DNA of 64,000 nt from Cinnamomum chago (GCA_038049695.1 CP142456.1:22478501-22542500), one strand, 5' to 3'. Numbered from the stretch's first letter, positions 11,520 through 24,669 are shown. The notes: generated by a model from the letters alone, not told the origin. Program-made: numbers and translations.

Positions 11520-13265
11520 ACATGCATTGATTTAGAAAATCTTGAAATCTTGATTTACACATGCATTGTTTTTAAGACTTGTAGAAATATTGATTTATGC
11601 ATGTTTTGATTTTAAACTTGGATGCATTTAGTTTTTCAAAAGAAGATTTTCGAAATCAAGCTTGCCTATGATTTTAAAAGTTTCAAATCATCTTAGGCAT
11701 TTTAGGTTTCATGTTTTTAAAACTCTTAGAATGATTTAAAACATGTTTCTAGGCTTGATTCAATGGCCTAGATCTCCAAGACCAAGTTTCCTTTAAAAAA
11801 ATTATTTTTACGAATCTTTATAATCAGGGAAAGTTCGGTCAACCGAACCTTTGTCGGTCAGCTGTCAGTTCCGATTCCAGAATATGAAATCTGTGTTTTC
11901 TGGGAACTTCGGTCAGCTATCGGTCAAGTGTCGGTCACCTATCGGTCGACCGAACTTCAGTTTGGTTCATTGACAAGTGTATTTCGGTCAGCAAATTTTT
12001 GAAATATATGACCGTTGAGTTCGGTCGACCGAACCCCAAATGTCGGTCGACCGACAAGCTAGCCGTTGGACAACATTTTCTATAAATTGAAATTCATTCC
12101 TTAGCCAAATTTGAGGATCCAAGGGATACTCCTTGAAGTGTTTAAAGGCTAAACAAAGGGGAATTAACTAAGGGAGGTTAGTTGGTCATTTGGAAAGCTA
12201 AAGCTTAGTTCCATTGAGTTAAATCACTAAGTAAGCTTTACTTTCCTTAATCATATGTTTTCATGCTTTGCTTTATTATTGGTAAATCTTTTCTAGCATG
12301 ATAAACCATGATTTGTTGTGTCCTTAACATGTATATGTTTTGGATGCATCACCTTGATTCAAACCAAGTAGTTCTCAAATTGGCATATCTAAGTAAATCA
12401 TGTTAATGAAAACATCTTTGAAATTATATGTAACATGATTTCTGTACTTGAATGAACCTTTGGTTGTTGTTTTTCATCATAAGAAAATCACTTTCAAATC
12501 TATCTTATGTTTTGGATTCAACAACTTCACAAATCACATGAATTTTGTTTTAAAGTTTCTCACAACTTGCTTAGCATTGATATACATCATTTTCAAGTTG
12601 GCTTTTAAATTACATGTGATTTGTTCCTTCACTTCAATCAAACCTATTTTTGTGTTTTACACTTTCAAAAGCTTTAAGCTTACATTCATTGAGCTATCAT
12701 TTTTAGCTTGATTGAAGTTTTCACACACACACCATGAGCATTCATCTTTGCATTTCATAGAGTGTTGTGTGAGTTTGTTTTAACTTTCATATCAGCCTAT
12801 TTAAGAGGCAAAACGTTTTGAGCTTTAATTGTAATATCTTAAAGTGTTTATGTTAACACTTCTTTGAAAATTCATAACTTGTAAAGGTTATTGCTTAGCC
12901 TAGAAAAGCATAGTGTATAGGTTGATGCTAAGCCTTGAAAAACATCAGTGTAGAGGTTATTGCTTAGCCTTGGAAAGCATAATGTAAAGGTTATTGCTTA
13001 GCCTATTGAAAAGCATAAATAGTGGAAATCCGATGGGGTGATGGAACACAAGCCGGTAGTGGATGTAGGCATTGAGGCTGAACCACTATAAGTCTTTGTG
13101 TGATGGTGTATGCTTTGTGGTGATTGTTTTTAGCTTCCGCATTTAGTTTGATAATCATCACTAGTGGCTAATCTAATTTAAAGAAGCTAAAATTGGTCAT
13201 AATTGGTCACTAATTTGAAACTCACCCTATTCACCCCCCTCTAGGGTTCAGATCCCGGACTTTCA
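11520..13265 (+). mobile_element. 5'-truncated solo LTR related to the LARD family
   Basis: This plus-strand LTR starts inside the family consensus, lacking about the first 75 bp, and ends ...GGACTTTCA with no primer-binding site after it. A palindrome cluster of CGGTCGACCG type lies at about 11830-12060, and a TATA box (CTATAAATT) lies near 12080. It carries only one copy of the block of about 300 bp that is doubled in the array LTRs. It also has the conserved GTGGATGTAGGCATTGAGGC segment near its 3' end. The ending GGACTTTCA groups it with the solo LTR at 48725-50307 rather than with the array LTRs (GGACTTACA). Confidence 0.85.
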
Positions 13266-16200
13266 AGGACCTTCGCTTGACTCCTCACCGGATGGTCTAC
13301 TCCTCCCAGTGATCTCAAAGGAAGCTTTCGTTCGTTCCGCTTGCATCCAAACATTGATCTTGGCCTCCTCCTTTAGCTGTTTCAAGACCCCACCATGTAT
13401 CTCTTGTACAACTCTTGATCTAATGACGTCATGTTCACCAAGAAAGCCTATCTTGTGCTTCTCTCCAAAAAGGAAAGCCAGAACTTCCTTTTGTCGGACT
13501 CCATCTGATCTCTAAAACCGTTACCAGAAGATTGCTTCACATCAAGCTCCTTCTTGGAAAGACCCGGTACACTAAAAAGCTCTCTACAAACCATTTCGTA
13601 AAGCCATCAGTGCGGAAAGTGGGCAACTCAGGATAAGAAATCATGGCGGTAGTGTCCACCGCACTGTAAAAAGCCCATGCATTCCTCCCATCTTGCAAAC
13701 CTCCAAAATGCTTCACCATGCTCGAAGACTCTCCAACAACGCCTTGAGAGAAGCCTAACTGCAACACAAAATGTGAGGGACATACGGCTGGATATCAACA
13801 AAAAATGTCTACAGTGCACCATTGTACCAACGCGTATGTTGAAAAGCCACATCTTTTATGCATTTGTCAAAGAATAGTGTCTTCCCGACCCTGCCCAAGT
13901 GTAATCACGGGAGACACCAAAATCAAAAGCCTTTTTCCGCAAACCTGGAGAAAGCTTCATTGAAGATTGTCCAATCTCGACGTCCCTAAACCGTTGGATC
14001 CTCAAACGGGTAGACAAAAGAGATTCGGGAACGGCTATCCCTCTAGCCAATTGAATCAAGAAAGGGTCATCATCCTGTGCAACTCCTAATTGATGGAAGC
14101 CGAGACAGTGGTACACATACCACGAATAAAATATATGGGCTGAAAATACCTTGTTCATAGGGAGCCTAAGCCAAACCAGGAAAACAACAGCCTGCAGTTC
14201 AGTACACAAATAGGAGTAAAGAGCAGGCCCCAAAGCAAGCCGCTCTCCAAATGCCGTCTGACAAGCAGGAAAATTACAATGCAGCCTGATGTGTGTACCT
14301 CCTCCAACAAAAACAACCTCACTCAGCCAGTAAGTGAGGTAAACAAGGAGATCCCTCCGCAACGCAATGTCCGAATAAATGACATCTGTGCTCATGAAGA
14401 AGTCCATCAAGTCTCCTCGTATGACAGATGTCTTCTTCGAACCCGGAGTCTTAGCTCTAGCTTCCCGGGTCGTGCTATCAGAAGACTCTCTACTGTCAAA
14501 GAAGATGGGGAACAAGGAGCCAAAACTCCTCCAACTGCTGGACCTGACTTTCGAGCCCTCCTTCTCCTTCAAAAAATCATATAAGGCGATGAGTTGAAAG
14601 TACAAAAGCCTGAACTCCTTAGACTACTCCTCAAGGACGCTGTCAATTGGCATGAGCTCCTCATAAAGTTTGTCGAGGATAGGCAGCCCAATGATGGCGC
14701 TCAGTTCCTTCAAAGTAAAACCAATCTCACCATTCGTGACAATGAAGGTATTGGTTTGTGGAAGGAATGACTCCAACATGGCCATAAAGGCTTCATCGGA
14801 GAAAACCACGGTTTGCCGAAAAGCACGAACCGCATAGAAGATCTCGGCCTCCTTCAGAACGGCCCCCCAACCTGCAGGATGTGATCAGTCCATGACTCCC
14901 AGCTTAAGTCAGCGCTGAAACGGTCACGAAGTCGAAAAGGCTTTACCCAACTGTTGCCGTCACCCTCGAAAATACAACGGCCCACCGGTCTTAAATCGAC
15001 TGATAGATGATCAGAACCTTGGTAACCGCTGGCCGGCATCAACATGTCCATACAGACAGACGACTTCTCTACATAACCGGAAGGGCCGCTAACAAAATCC
15101 CCGATCTTGATCACATTAGTCCTTTTCACCCAGCTCGGAGGATCTTCCCTCTTGGGACATGTGGGAGAAAGACTCATGATCGAGATAGTGCGATCAAAGG
15201 TCGACCGGTAGAAATAGTTCTCTCTTCACCATTTGCCGTGTAAGAGAACTGAAAACATCTCCTTTGGTATGTCAAGTCTTTAGGGGTTACGTCACCAAAG
15301 AAAAAGGTAGGCTTAGGCACAATGCTCTGATCGTCCATGACCCAAAGATGATTGCTTACCATAATCCTGTAAAACTCCTCATCCTTGAGAGAGATTAATC
15401 GCTATCTCATCTGACCACGGTTGAGGGATTCACACTCTTCCAAGTTTCTCTCCACAAACTGGACCTTCTCCCAGGCCTGTTGTACGGGCACATTAGGAGA
15501 CCTGGTAGACCGGCGAGGTGCATCAGTAATAGGCTCTTTGCCCTTGTTCATTATGGAGGAACTACCTACAAAGGATGGAAAAGAAAAAATCAATCATCAA
15601 AATGACAGAGTTTTGCTAAAAGTTCTAGCGAAATTTTGGTATGGTTCCGGGGAAATTCCGAAGAAAAGGGAAACACCTCGAGAAGATAGGAAGCTTGAAG
15701 ATGAGCTCAACACCACTGCATGCTCATAGTCAATGAAGCATTCTCAAAGAAGGTTTGAACTCAAACATTGTTGTGAGATTAGACCAGTCTTAGCAAATCT
15801 CCACAAGCTTGAAGAAGGGCTCAACATTGCTGCGAGCTCCTAACTCCAAAACTTGTAAAGCTCCTCAAAATCCCGTAAGACTAAGAAAGGGCTCAACATT
15901 GCTGCGAGCTCCAAATCCCAAAACTTGCAAAAGATTTCCAGGTATGCATCATCATGCTCCTAATCAATTTACTAAAAATCATGCATCAAAGAAAATCATC
16001 ATGCATTAGATGCTAGGAAAACTTTAACTAAAGTTTGACCAATTCCAACCCAACTTGGTCAAAACCAATCAAACTTTGTCCAAGTCAAAAATCATGTTGG
16101 CTTGACCTAGAGATTCTAGCCTTCTATCTTGATGCATATAAAAAAAAAAGCATGAACATCTTGGACTGCATAAACCTCATTATTATGGTGAGCAAAAGAG

Positions 16201-16525
16201 GGAAAACAAAAAAGGGAAGAGACAAAAAACAGAAATCTCTTCAAAAAAATTTTTTTGGGCTGGCCCGTAGGCCGTGGCCCACTACCACGAGGCAGTACGG
16301 CCAGGTCCTTACAGGAAAAAAAAAACGTGCAAAAAAAGGGAAGAAAAACCGTGAGAAAAAAAAAGAAAGAAAAGAAGAAAGAGCACGTGTAAAAAAAAAA
16401 GAGAACACGTGGAGAAAAAAAAAGAAAAAGTAAGAAAAGAAAGAGAAGAAAGGAGAAAAGAAAAGAAAGAAAAATTACTTCTACATGGAGTTTCTTGTGA
16501 AGGAAGAAAACTTACTTGAAGCCAT
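13266..16525 (-). pseudogene. PMD gene, copy 2
   Basis: This is the second copy of the PMD gene, same direction as copy 1 and clearly more decayed, with several breaks. First exon 16516-16525, intron 15566-16515 (GT...AG), N-terminal PMD half about 14620-15565, C-terminal half about 13330-14610. Recognisable blocks include GFTLKELSAIIGLPI and LTYWLSEVVF. The coding similarity runs up to the end of the LTR at 13265, so the C-terminus is cut by that LTR. It is noticeably diverged from copy 1, so the duplication is older than the LARD arrays. Confidence 0.7.
15566..16515 (-). other. Predicted intron of PMD gene copy 2
   Basis: Donor GTAAGT lies at 16510-16515 and acceptor TTTGTAG ends at 15566, both on the minus strand and at the same places as in copy 1. 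The intron is 950 bp and also holds a purine-rich tract (about 16190-16475). Confidence 0.6.
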
Positions 16526-16649
16526 GGATGGAGAAGAAGAAAGAGAACTTGAAGATTCTTGAAGAAGAAGAGAAGTTCTTGATCTTGGAGCACTCTTGAA
16601 GACTTTTGCAAAAAGAAAGCAATAAGGGAAAAAGATCCAACCTCCTTTG

Positions 16650-16657
16650 CTTTTATA
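16650..16657 (-). promoter_or_regulatory. TATA box of PMD gene copy 2
   Basis: The minus strand reads TATAAAAG in the same context (GCTCTCTTC before, GCAAAGG after) as the box at 10480-10487. Confidence 0.55.
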
Positions 16658-16734
16658 GAAGAGAGCAAACCAAAAGAGGAAACGAGGAGAAAACTAAGGA
16701 AGTAAGTGCTAAAAACTAGCAACTTTCCCAAAAG

Positions 16735-17460
16735 AAAGAATATTTGAGATATTCTCTCCTAAAGAGAAGATTCTTTGAGAAATTCTCTCCAAAAAGAAAG
16801 GGAATGAGAAATATTCTCTCCAAAATAAAGATACTTTGAGAAAATCTCTCCCAAAATCAAGGAAACATGAGAGATTCTCTCCAAGTAAGGATATTTTTAG
16901 ATATTCTCTACCCACAAGAGATATTTTTAGATATTCTTTACAAAATGACACCATGTGAGATCTAAGCCATCTTTCAAAGCTTAAGATCCCATTGGTTAGC
17001 CCACATGAGCCAGGTTTGACCACCTAGGCACTAAAAGAGGCTTCCTATAAAAAATCTCCTTTGCCAAGAGCATACAAAATGGTTCCATGCCTCTCTTGAG
17101 TTGATTGAACCATTCAAAAAAAAAAAAAAAAAAAAAAAGCCTTATGAGTTTTCAAAAATCCAAACCATCCAATTTCATGAACCAAATTAAGTCAAAATCT
17201 TGAAATTGACATTCCACAAAAAACCAAACTCTGGTCCCCTAATTTGCAACATACAACTTGTTAGGTCATAAGGCCAAACCCAAAAAAAAAAAAAAATCTT
17301 GACCCCCTAGCTCGCCACATACAGCTTGTTAGGTCACAAGGTCAAAACCAAATCGGACCCCCCAATTTTCTACATACAGCTTGTTGGGTCACAAGGTTAA
17401 AATAAAAAATCAAACCACGACCCCTTAACCTACCACATATAGCTTGTTAGGTCACAAGGT

Positions 17461-17498
<38 letters not shown>

Positions 17499-17680
17499 AA
17501 AAAACCCTCTTGACCGCCTAATGCGCCACATACAGCCCTTAGGTTCACAAGGTCAAATGGAAAATCCAAAATCCAAAAATCCAACTCCCTTATGACATTT
17601 TCAAAACTCTGCCTTGAGATGGTACGTGATCCCTCTCACTACCATAAAATCCCCTTGGAAACTCAAAAGGCTATAAAAAA
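16735..17680. repeat. Upstream region of PMD unit 2: short tandem repeats
   Basis: It holds the ATATTCTCTC-type repeat (about 16735-16945), then five units of the roughly 62-bp CACATACAGCTTGTTAGGTCA repeat (starting near 17236, 17302, 17358, 17421 and 17513), with long poly-A tracts between them. The similarity to copy 1 ends at about 17672-17690. Confidence 0.75.
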
Positions 17681-20344
17681 ATGCTCAAAGACTCTTGGTC
17701 AAGTCAGAAACTCTCCTTCAAGTTTCTCTTCGAGGCACATCGACTCCAAAAGCTACTCGTCGCTGTACCTCGAGGGGAAATTTGTTGACACCAAAAATGT
17801 CACTTTGCCTCTCCAACATCAAGAAGCCATATGAAGCCGCATCCTACTACAAGCAGGCAATGCTACTTCAAGCATTAGATCTTGTCAGAATCAAACAAAA
17901 ACTGCAAGATCCTTCAAGATAGCCAAAAGAGGGATTCACATGAAGTTTTGGGCCATTTTAACATGATTTGACCCAACTTCACTCCTCCAACAACTGGGCA
18001 GGCGCTTCCGGCGGCGGTGAAGCCAGAGACCTTGACACACAAAATAAAGCGCACAGCTGGACCCAAGATGCCACTAGGAGGCTCTACATCAAGTTTCAGG
18101 CCATTCCAACATCATTTGGCCTAACTTCACTCATCCGGCAGCCAAACAGGCGCTTCTAGCAGCGATAGCGTTGAAGACATCAAAACTTCGATCAGAGCCC
18201 ACGAATGGTCTCAAAATACCTTTAAAAGGCTCCGTGTCAAATTTCAAGTCAAACCGATAACGTTTGACCCTCCATCAACCCTCGAGTAGTAAAATCAAGC
18301 CTCTCGGGAGCGAGAATCACCGAGGCCATCACTCATCAAACAGAGCACATGGGTGGCTTCAAGATACTTCCAAAGGGCTAAACGTCAAATTTCAGGTCAT
18401 TTTGACAACGTTTGACCCGACTTTTTAACACTCTACCGGCGGTGGAGCACCTCGGGACCATGACATCCAAATCGGAGCTAACGGATCATCTCAAAATGAC
18501 ACCAATAGGCCCCTGTCAAATTTCAAGTCAATCGGACATCGGTTGACCGTACATCAAAGCGCGACATCTTCTTCGTGGCAGAATCAAGTTTACTGGCGAC
18601 AGGACCCCACACGGCTTCAAAACTCAAACAAAAGCCCATGGTTGCTCCTACCTACTACTCAGGAGGCTTCACCTCAAATTTCAGGTCATTCCGACATCGC
18701 TTTACCTAGTTTTGATTCTTGACGGGAAATCGGCTACAAAGTCTCCGGCCTTTTCAAAAAATATGAAACTTTGTGCTCCGATTTGCACGACTTCTCGTCA
18801 GGTTTTCTTTAAGAGAATTAAGCTAGTAAATGAGGAGAAATGTCAAGAAAAGTACAGGAGAAAAAAGGATCGAAAAATGGCCGAGAAAAGGTGACTGGAA
18901 GGGGAAGAGTAGCCGAAATTTTCGCCGGGAAGAGTAGCCGGATTATTCGACCGGGATTTTTCGCCGGGTGGCCCGTTTTCCACCCCTTTCATGTTTCGGG
19001 AGTTCCAGCCTCTTGGTTTTTCGAAAATCTGATTTTTTGTGCTCGAAATCGACTGATCTTCATCAAGATCTTGGATCCGAAGTCAAGAGCATGAAATAAT
19101 CATTGATCGTTCCATGATCGCCAACCGGCTGACCAAGAAAATACACTTTCTGTCCGACCGATCGAGAAATTGATAAGACAGATGTCACCGGCCTACTGAT
19201 ATCAACCAATGTCTGAAATTGCATCACCATTCGACATCAAATAACATGTGGATCCATCGGCGATTTTCACAAGAAGAATTCCAAAAGACGCGGCACGGCC
19301 CGCGACTCTTCAAATGCCCTGCGACCACTTAATGCAGTTAATTGACCCATTTTATAACAACTTAATGCAGACATTAACCCATTATTTTGGACGACCCAAT
19401 CAAAATCAAGAAAATGGGAGTTACAAATTCAAGTAATCATGATATTAAAATCATGAAACTACCATCATCATGGAGATTAAAGGCGATTAAATGGCCATCA
19501 TTCTCCATCGGCCAATCATATTCAAGGAAAAATGAGTTACAAAATCAAAGAGTTAAAACTTGTAACTCCTCTAATCATGGAGCATCAATGCCACCAATGC
19601 TCATAAACTCACCTTATGGCCACCAAAAGCCAATAAAGGGGGGTCATTCCAAGAAGAAAGGGTCCAGAAAAATCCAAGAAAAGTCCAGAAGAATTCAAGA
19701 AAAATCCCGAAGAATTCTCGAAGAAACCCTGCTACTCTACTGCAAAAGAAACACTACAAGGTGATCGAAGTCCCTTAGGGGGCCATCCCCCCCAAGGTCC
19801 ACTCTCTCCTTCTATCTAACATGGCCTAAATGCGGCTCTTCAACCCGTTTACTCGACTTTTTATTGGATATAGGACCTCCCCTCGGTTTTTATCCTCTAA
19901 AAAACTGAGGTCCAATCCAAGCCAAAGAATCAAAGCATCAAGCATTCTCATCTGAAAGATGATGGCGAAGTCCATACATGACTTGCGATCGTCGATCTAA
20001 ACGAGTGCCCGCAATCTCCCGAGAAGTCAGATCCCTTTTCTCACTTTTCTATTGTATTTTGTATTCTTCGTAAAGAGACAAAAAATCACATTTCTTGTCC
20101 TTCATTATTGATTAGATTCTTACATCGCCTTTCATGGCATAAGAAACAAATTGTGTCTCTGTCTTAAAGAAGAATTGATTTCCTTTCTACTTGTGAAGGT
20201 GAATCTCTGGATCACCACTTCAAATTCCAAGTAGAATAGAAAATCCAGTATACCCGTACAAAAAATGTTGATGACTCGCTTTTCCTCCTCCGCCGTACCC
20301 CGGCAGCCCCAAGGGCGGAAGGATATGACGAAAAGCCGGACCCC
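17681..20344. other. Unassigned repeat-like segment between PMD unit 2 and the copia element
   Basis: There is no recognisable coding domain. The first part (17941-18720) carries a degenerate repeat of about 148 bp. The second part includes a region that looks like a transcribed LTR tail on the plus strand (about 19860-20260, with TTGTATTTTGTATTC and a poorly conserved TGGATCACCA). It could be the remains of a Ty3-type LTR, but no clear ends or target duplication are visible. Confidence 0.4.
17941..18720. repeat. Degenerate tandem repeat, about 148-bp period
   Basis: A core resembling TCAAATTTCAGGTCATTCC, followed by ACATCGTTTGACC, recurs near 17941, 18089, 18237, 18385, 18516 and 18673. Spacings are about 148, 148, 148, 131 and 157 bp. 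The sequence between cores is strongly diverged. Confidence 0.7.
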
Positions 20345-20649
20345 ATTAGTGGAAACGTCCAATTCGGTGATGGGAGTAAATCAAAAGTCATAGGTAAGGG
20401 ATCAATCAACATACCAGGTATGTCAACAATACAAAATGTTTTTTTGGTTGAGGGTCTAAAGGCAAATTTGTTGAGTAAAAGTCAATTTTGTGAATAAGGG
20501 AACGAGGTTCATTTATGCTTAAATAAATGCTCTATTGTCGATCACCATGGGAAAGATGTACTATCTAGTAAAAGAAATTCTGATAATTGTTATGTGGTTG
20601 TTAATGAAACTAACATGAAATGCAATTCCTTTATCATTAACGATGTTGA

Positions 20650-21013
20650 TCTGTGGCATCAACGGTTGGGACATATTAACCTTACTGATTTAGAAAAACT
20701 ATCAAAACTAGATTTGGTTAGAGGTCATCCCAAACTTCATAAGCCCTCTAATCATGTGTGTGGTCCTTGCTAACTGGGAAAAAAATTAGAGTACCACATA
20801 AGAAATTAGACTTACTTACTACCAAAAGATCACTAGAGTTACTTCACATGGATCTCATGGGTCCTTCTAAAAATGAAAGCGTTAGTAGTAAAAAGTATAT
20901 TTTTTTCACTGTTGATGATTTTTCAAGATTCACATGGGTTCGATTTCTTAGAGATAAATCTGAAACATTTGATGCCTTTTACTACTTATGGGTACAACTC
21001 ATTGCAGATAAAG
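20650..21013 (+). pseudogene. Copia integrase, N-terminal part
   Basis: The zinc-binding GAG-preintegrase motif is visible as LWHQRLGHIN, followed by the start of the catalytic core (LLHMDLMGPS, then YIFFTVDDFSRFTWV). The stretch ends at the solo LTR inserted at 21014. It is a fossil. Confidence 0.8.
21009..21013. repeat. Target site duplication TAAAG (left; right copy 23859-23863)
   Basis: An identical 5-mer flanks the solo LTR 21014-23858 and was read directly on both sides. Confidence 0.93.
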
Positions 21014-23858
21014 TGTTACACCTCGACCCAATTTCACTCTAATTATTGCTAATTAAGTGTGTTTTAGCTAAATTACTTGTGTTTCATTGCTAATTATGAT
21101 AATTAGTGTCGATTAGCCTCTATAGACTGAGTTAGTTGAGTCTTGAGCCTTGGAAACGTGAGTTAGAACCAAATGGACTCGGTTGGGTAGAGTCAAGGGT
21201 TTTTTCGTAATTATTGACTTTCACATTTTGCATCATTTGCACGTCATCTTAGCGTCAACGCGTGTATTTTGATGAGCACGTCAATTTTCGTATTAGACTC
21301 TACTTCATTTGACCAACTATTAAGTGAGTGGGCCATCATTTGACTTAAATTGGAAATAAACAACCTTGTTGGACCTTTTTGCAAACAAGAGACATTCTTA
21401 TCCCTTTATATACAACTATATCCCTTTTTCTTTCATTCTCTTCCCATTTCGTTTCAATCCTTTTCTCTCTACTCTCCTTCTCCTTTTTCTCTTTCTCTCT
21501 TTCTCAATCATCAAGGGGTCTTAGCATGTGCACTTGAGAGCTAGGAGAGGACTCATCTTCATCTTCTTCATCTTTTTCTCTTCCTTGTTGACAAAGAACA
21601 CCTCCACCATCTCCTATTCTCTTCAAATTCGAAATCCTTGATAAGAGGTAAGAGTTAAACCTTCTTGTGGTGGTTTTGAGTTGCAAAAGAGTCAAGAAAC
21701 TCTTAGGGTAAATATACATGCATATTCATTCCATTTTTCCATGTGTATTTGTGTCTAGGGTTTGGAAATTTTTTTTTTTTTTTTGGTGGGGGTGGGGGGG
21801 GTTTGAGGTTCTTTGAGCCAAGTGTGTAGAGAAGAGTTAGAAAGCTCTATTTGAGGCAAGTATAAGAAAATTTGGATTCACATAATGTCTACTTATCTAT
21901 TGATTCAAGAACTTTCTATTCCTTAAAGATTTTATCTCTTATTAAATGAATGGGTTGGATTGTTTACATGATTTTTATTTTATTTGATTAAGTGGAGAGA
22001 TTGTATATTGTAAATGGGGGCACAGAGGCTCCATTTCTTGGGCAGGTGTTGTAATGGAAAAGAGTTGAGAAGTGAATGAGAGGAGAAACAATAAGAATTC
22101 TGGAGTGTTCGCTCGAGCGAACTGGAGCCTGAAGCAATTGGTCGAGCGATCAAAAGGATCGCTCGAACGTCCACATCTCTAGATGGGGTCCACTTAAGCA
22201 AACCCCCCTTCTGTATCCACCGCTCGAGCGAGCGATAAGATTCGCTCAAGCGAGTAAGCCTCTGGATGGGTTCGCTCGAGCGAACCTGAAGCTAAAACTT
22301 GGTTCTTTTCTGACCCAATTTCTAGGGTGAATTATCACCCTTAACCTATCGTAACCCACCATAATCCTCTCCAATAGATAATTATGGTGCTCGCCCTTAT
22401 TTCCATAAGGATTTAGGATTCTTTGAGACTTTATGACCCTAAAATGGAACTGTTAACCTTGTTAATTGGTCCGATGGGCATTCCCTAGTCTAACACTACG
22501 CCATGAGGGTTAGTTTAGAAATTCAACGTATTTCTCATAAATAGTGACACCTAACCAGGTAGTAATACGTTGAACTTCCCAACCTACCTTGTATTGGACG
22601 ATGAAAGACTAAAAACCATAGTCTAGCATTGGTTTGTAAAAAAATGTTTGGATTCTTTAAATTATTGCATTTCATATTGGAATACAATTTCATTATTGAT
22701 ATCAAATCCTAATTAGTAGATTGGTTGCATTATTAGTATTCATTAAGGTCTGATCCTTTACATTCAATTCGTAACTTCAGTATTGTATACTCGATTTAGT
22801 ATTCGTTGGTAATGTGGGTTGAGTAAGTATTCGCGATATGTGATTACTATTCGATTTGATTATGGACAAGGGAAATACAAACTTACTCAAACCCAATTAT
22901 TGTTTGATTGTTATTTGATTCGATTGAGTCAGCACTACTTAGCTTCCACCCTGTGATACCCGACGGGGTTGAACTTGGTTTAGTTATTCGAGACTACTGC
23001 AGTAAGTCATTTGAAGCACCGAAACTCCAGACACGAGTAGCCAGTTAGCCTTTGGCCAGGCTGCTGGTGACATCCCAACTAGTTTTGCTCTCTTTTTTAG
23101 AGGATGAGCTCAATGTAGTAGCCAAATAGTATGTTTTCATCATATTCGATTCCCAAGCATAAATTATTCGATGTTTAGCACAATTGCCTAGTTATTACTT
23201 ACCATTGACATCTGTTAATTTAATTGTCTTTTTAATTTAATTTGTAACATTATGTATTTCCTCATTATTGCCTATACTTGCTAGATCGTCGTATTGAGAT
23301 ACTACTCTTGGTGTCATAGTCGCAGGTGCAGCTCCCGGCCTTTAAGAGGCCGAGGAGGGAGAGGAGGCTACCCAAGAGGTACCTCCTGGACTAGAGGAGT
23401 GGCCAGAACTAGGGCCAGCATAGATATCCTCCCTTGGAGAGCGACGAAATGTACTTTTTTAGAGCTTATTTCAGTGTGTGACTAGCCCCTTTTTGTGTGG
23501 GTCACACTTAGTTTTAGTTATTCTTTTGAACATACTTTTGGTAGTGTTTGTATAGGGTTCTTTTATGCACCCTCTTCTGTAAGTAATGTATATATACTTG
23601 TGAAATTCTTTTGTATTAAACTTAAATGTTAATTGGATTGAATGGGGAATGATACCCTTATATGTATGAACTACAACTTCTGCTATGAATGAAATGTTAT
23701 TTATAGGTTTCAGTGAGCTTGACTCACATGTGAAAAAGTTGTTTTTCTCTCCTTCGTGTGTTGTATTTGGCTCGAGACAGGTACAACATCATGGGAGTAC
23801 GTGTGTCTCACCTCGGGGATTACCCTAGGCTGAGGTGATTCGGATCCGGGATGTGACA
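21014..23858 (+). mobile_element. Solo LTR, 2845 bp, inside the copia integrase
   Basis: Ends are TGTTACACCTCG...GGGATGTGACA. A perfect 5-bp target duplication TAAAG lies at 21009-21013 and 23859-23863, and the integrase reading resumes on the far side, so this is a clean solo-LTR insertion. A TATA-like box (TTTATATAC) lies near 21405. Perfect palindromes TTCGCTCGAGCGAA occur near 22108 and 22271, with related CGCTCGAGCG near 22220. The same family occurs at 34062-36931. No coding sequence is seen. Confidence 0.93.
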
Positions 23859-23863
23859 TAAAG

Positions 23864-24180
23864 GAAATCAATTTGGAGGAGTTTCACGGATCAAATCTGA
23901 CCATGGAACTGAGTTTTAGAACTCATCGTTTCATTCTTTTTGCAATGAGAATGGCATAAAACATGAATTCTCTGCTCGTAAAACTCCTCAACAAAATGGA
24001 GTTGTTGAAAGAAAGAATCGGGTTGTGCAGGAAATGGTCCGAGTTCTAATCCACTGTAAGAATGTTCCTCAAAGATTTTAGGCCGAGGCAGTAAGCACTG
24101 CTGTATATGTAATAAACCGAGTATACCTCCGGCCCAGCACAAAGAATACACCGTATGAGCTATGGAATTAGAAGGAAGAC
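23864..24180 (+). pseudogene. Copia integrase, C-terminal part of the core
   Basis: The DHGTEF and QQNGVVERKNR motifs of the copia integrase core are visible, then the region leading to NTPYELW. It continues the stretch that stops at 21013. It is a fossil. Confidence 0.8.
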
Positions 24181-24669
24181 CACCGTAAAATACTTCAGAA
24201 CCTTAAGGAGTAAGTGTTATATCTTGAAAGACTGAGAGCATCTAGGAAAATTTGACTTCCACAGCAATGAAGGAATTTTTCTTAGGTATTCTTTAAATAG
24301 CAGAGCATACCGTGTATTTCATTTGAGAAATTCTACTGACATTGAATCCATTAATATAGTAGTAGATGATGCTGGACCTTCTTATTTCTCTGATGACGAA
24401 GATAATTTCCAATCGCTCCTATTTTTTCTGAACAGGATGAGCAAGTGGAAAAGGAAGTGGTAAATCAGGCAGACCAAATGCCACCAGCCCATGACACTGT
24501 TGTTCCTGATTCAAACTCAGAACCCGAAGCAGAAATTTCTGGATCAAAATTGCAGCATTCTGTTTCAGATACTTCACATCATCCACCATCTCCAAGCAAA
24601 TCAGTGCATCCAAGATCACAAAAAGGATAAGTCATCAAAGATCATCCCCTCCACAAAGTCATTGGTGAT

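Noticed and set aside
11520-13265. Considered as a full solo LTR
   Set aside because: The first 75 or so bases of the family are missing and no target duplication joins its two flanks, so it is truncated.
17681-20344. Considered as a complete Ty3-type solo LTR
   Set aside because: No TG...CA ends with a target duplication could be found, and the primer-like TGGATCACCA is not a standard site.
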